A stretch of 6,349 nucleotides of DNA from Shewanella sp. Its GTDB lineage: Bacteria; Pseudomonadota; Gammaproteobacteria; Enterobacterales; Shewanellaceae. Positions 6,138-6,349 of the stretch are shown piece after piece. The position numbers were made by a program, and so were the translations under genes. Position 1 is the stretch's first letter. The number at the start of each line of letters is the position of its first letter. The stretch is taken from NCBI GenBank assembly GCA_004195335.1, contig SDWK01000043.1:1-6349 (forward strand), read 5' to 3'. The notes beneath the pieces were generated by a model that was not told the origin of the DNA, did not search any database, and saw only the letters and a program-made list of their open reading frames with translations.

Positions 6138-6349
6138 TTACCACATCAAATCATCTGGAATGACATAATCAGCATAAGGATCATCTTCTTCGACGACTTG
6201 GGTTTTATCGTCTTTAACCCATAAGTAGCCACACCAGTCAGGCACTAGCATATTGACGCGTTCGGCAAGTTTATGAGGCACCAGGTAGCTGCTCTCTTCA
6301 TGGCGCACAATACCCAACTGGCCATTAAGAAGCTGAGACTGTAATTTAT
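6138..6349 (-). CDS. Hypothetical protein, C-terminal 69 residues only
   Basis: A minus-strand frame open from the right edge encodes 69 residues, KLQSQLLNGQ... to ...IPDDLMW, ending in TAA at 6138-6140. The start lies beyond the window. The visible part is soluble-looking with no membrane segment. It shows hydrophobic LGIV and YLVP strands, an amphipathic HKLAERVN segment, a DWCGYLWVKDD stretch rich in tryptophan, and a strongly acidic tail with EEDDPYADY. Third-position choice and residue make-up look like real coding sequence, unlike the overlapping plus-strand frame. I do not recognise the family and assign no function. A hairpin cluster follows its stop and may end its transcript. Confidence 0.7.
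   Translation of the reverse strand, partial: KLQSQLLNGQLGIVRHEESSYLVPHKLAERVNMLVPDWCGYLWVKDDKTQVVEEDDPYADYVIPDDLMW

Noticed and set aside
5940..6224. 94-codon plus-strand frame near the right edge
   Set aside because: It lacks a binding site, crosses the hairpin cluster and overlaps antisense the well-supported end of the minus-strand gene; its residue make-up looks random.

Overview
The window looks like ordinary chromosome of a gammaproteobacterium, most likely Shewanella or a close marine relative. The PssA and PBP4 proteins align well with their E. coli counterparts, the base composition is moderate, and a DUF1904 gene sits beside a PssA. The genus is an inference from gene content and style, not from a marker gene. 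I see no rRNA, tRNA, CRISPR array, insertion sequence, integrase, toxin-antitoxin pair or phage gene, and nothing that looks like a new defence or mobile system.

Layout. Left block, minus strand (1-1629): a DUF1904 gene of the tautomerase/MIF fold overlaps the start of pssA, phosphatidylserine synthase, whose last residues run off the left edge. An AT-rich stretch without a convincing gene follows (1630-2017). Next comes a 57-residue plus-strand membrane protein (2018-2191) too short for most ORF callers. After a hairpin-bearing leader comes dacB (2360-3814), the periplasmic PBP4 D-Ala-D-Ala carboxypeptidase/endopeptidase. A perfect bidirectional terminator hairpin (3941-3973) separates dacB from a convergent acyl-CoA dehydrogenase (4055-5812, minus). 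This 585-residue enzyme is of the long, C-terminally extended type. Its upstream region carries an extended -10 box overlapped by a 20-bp perfect palindrome, a good candidate for a fatty-acid-responsive repressor site of PsrA type. A further AT-rich intergenic region ends in a cluster of short hairpins (6069-6126). The last 69 codons of an unrecognised minus-strand gene reach the right edge.

Biology. The genes are housekeeping ones linked loosely by the cell envelope and lipids: phosphatidylethanolamine precursor synthesis (PssA), peptidoglycan trimming (PBP4), and acyl-CoA oxidation. They are separate transcription units except for DUF1904-pssA, which overlap and are very probably co-transcribed and translationally coupled. 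The points most worth a second look are the operator over the acyl-CoA dehydrogenase promoter, the start of pssA, the small membrane protein, the hairpin before dacB and the hairpin cluster near the right edge.
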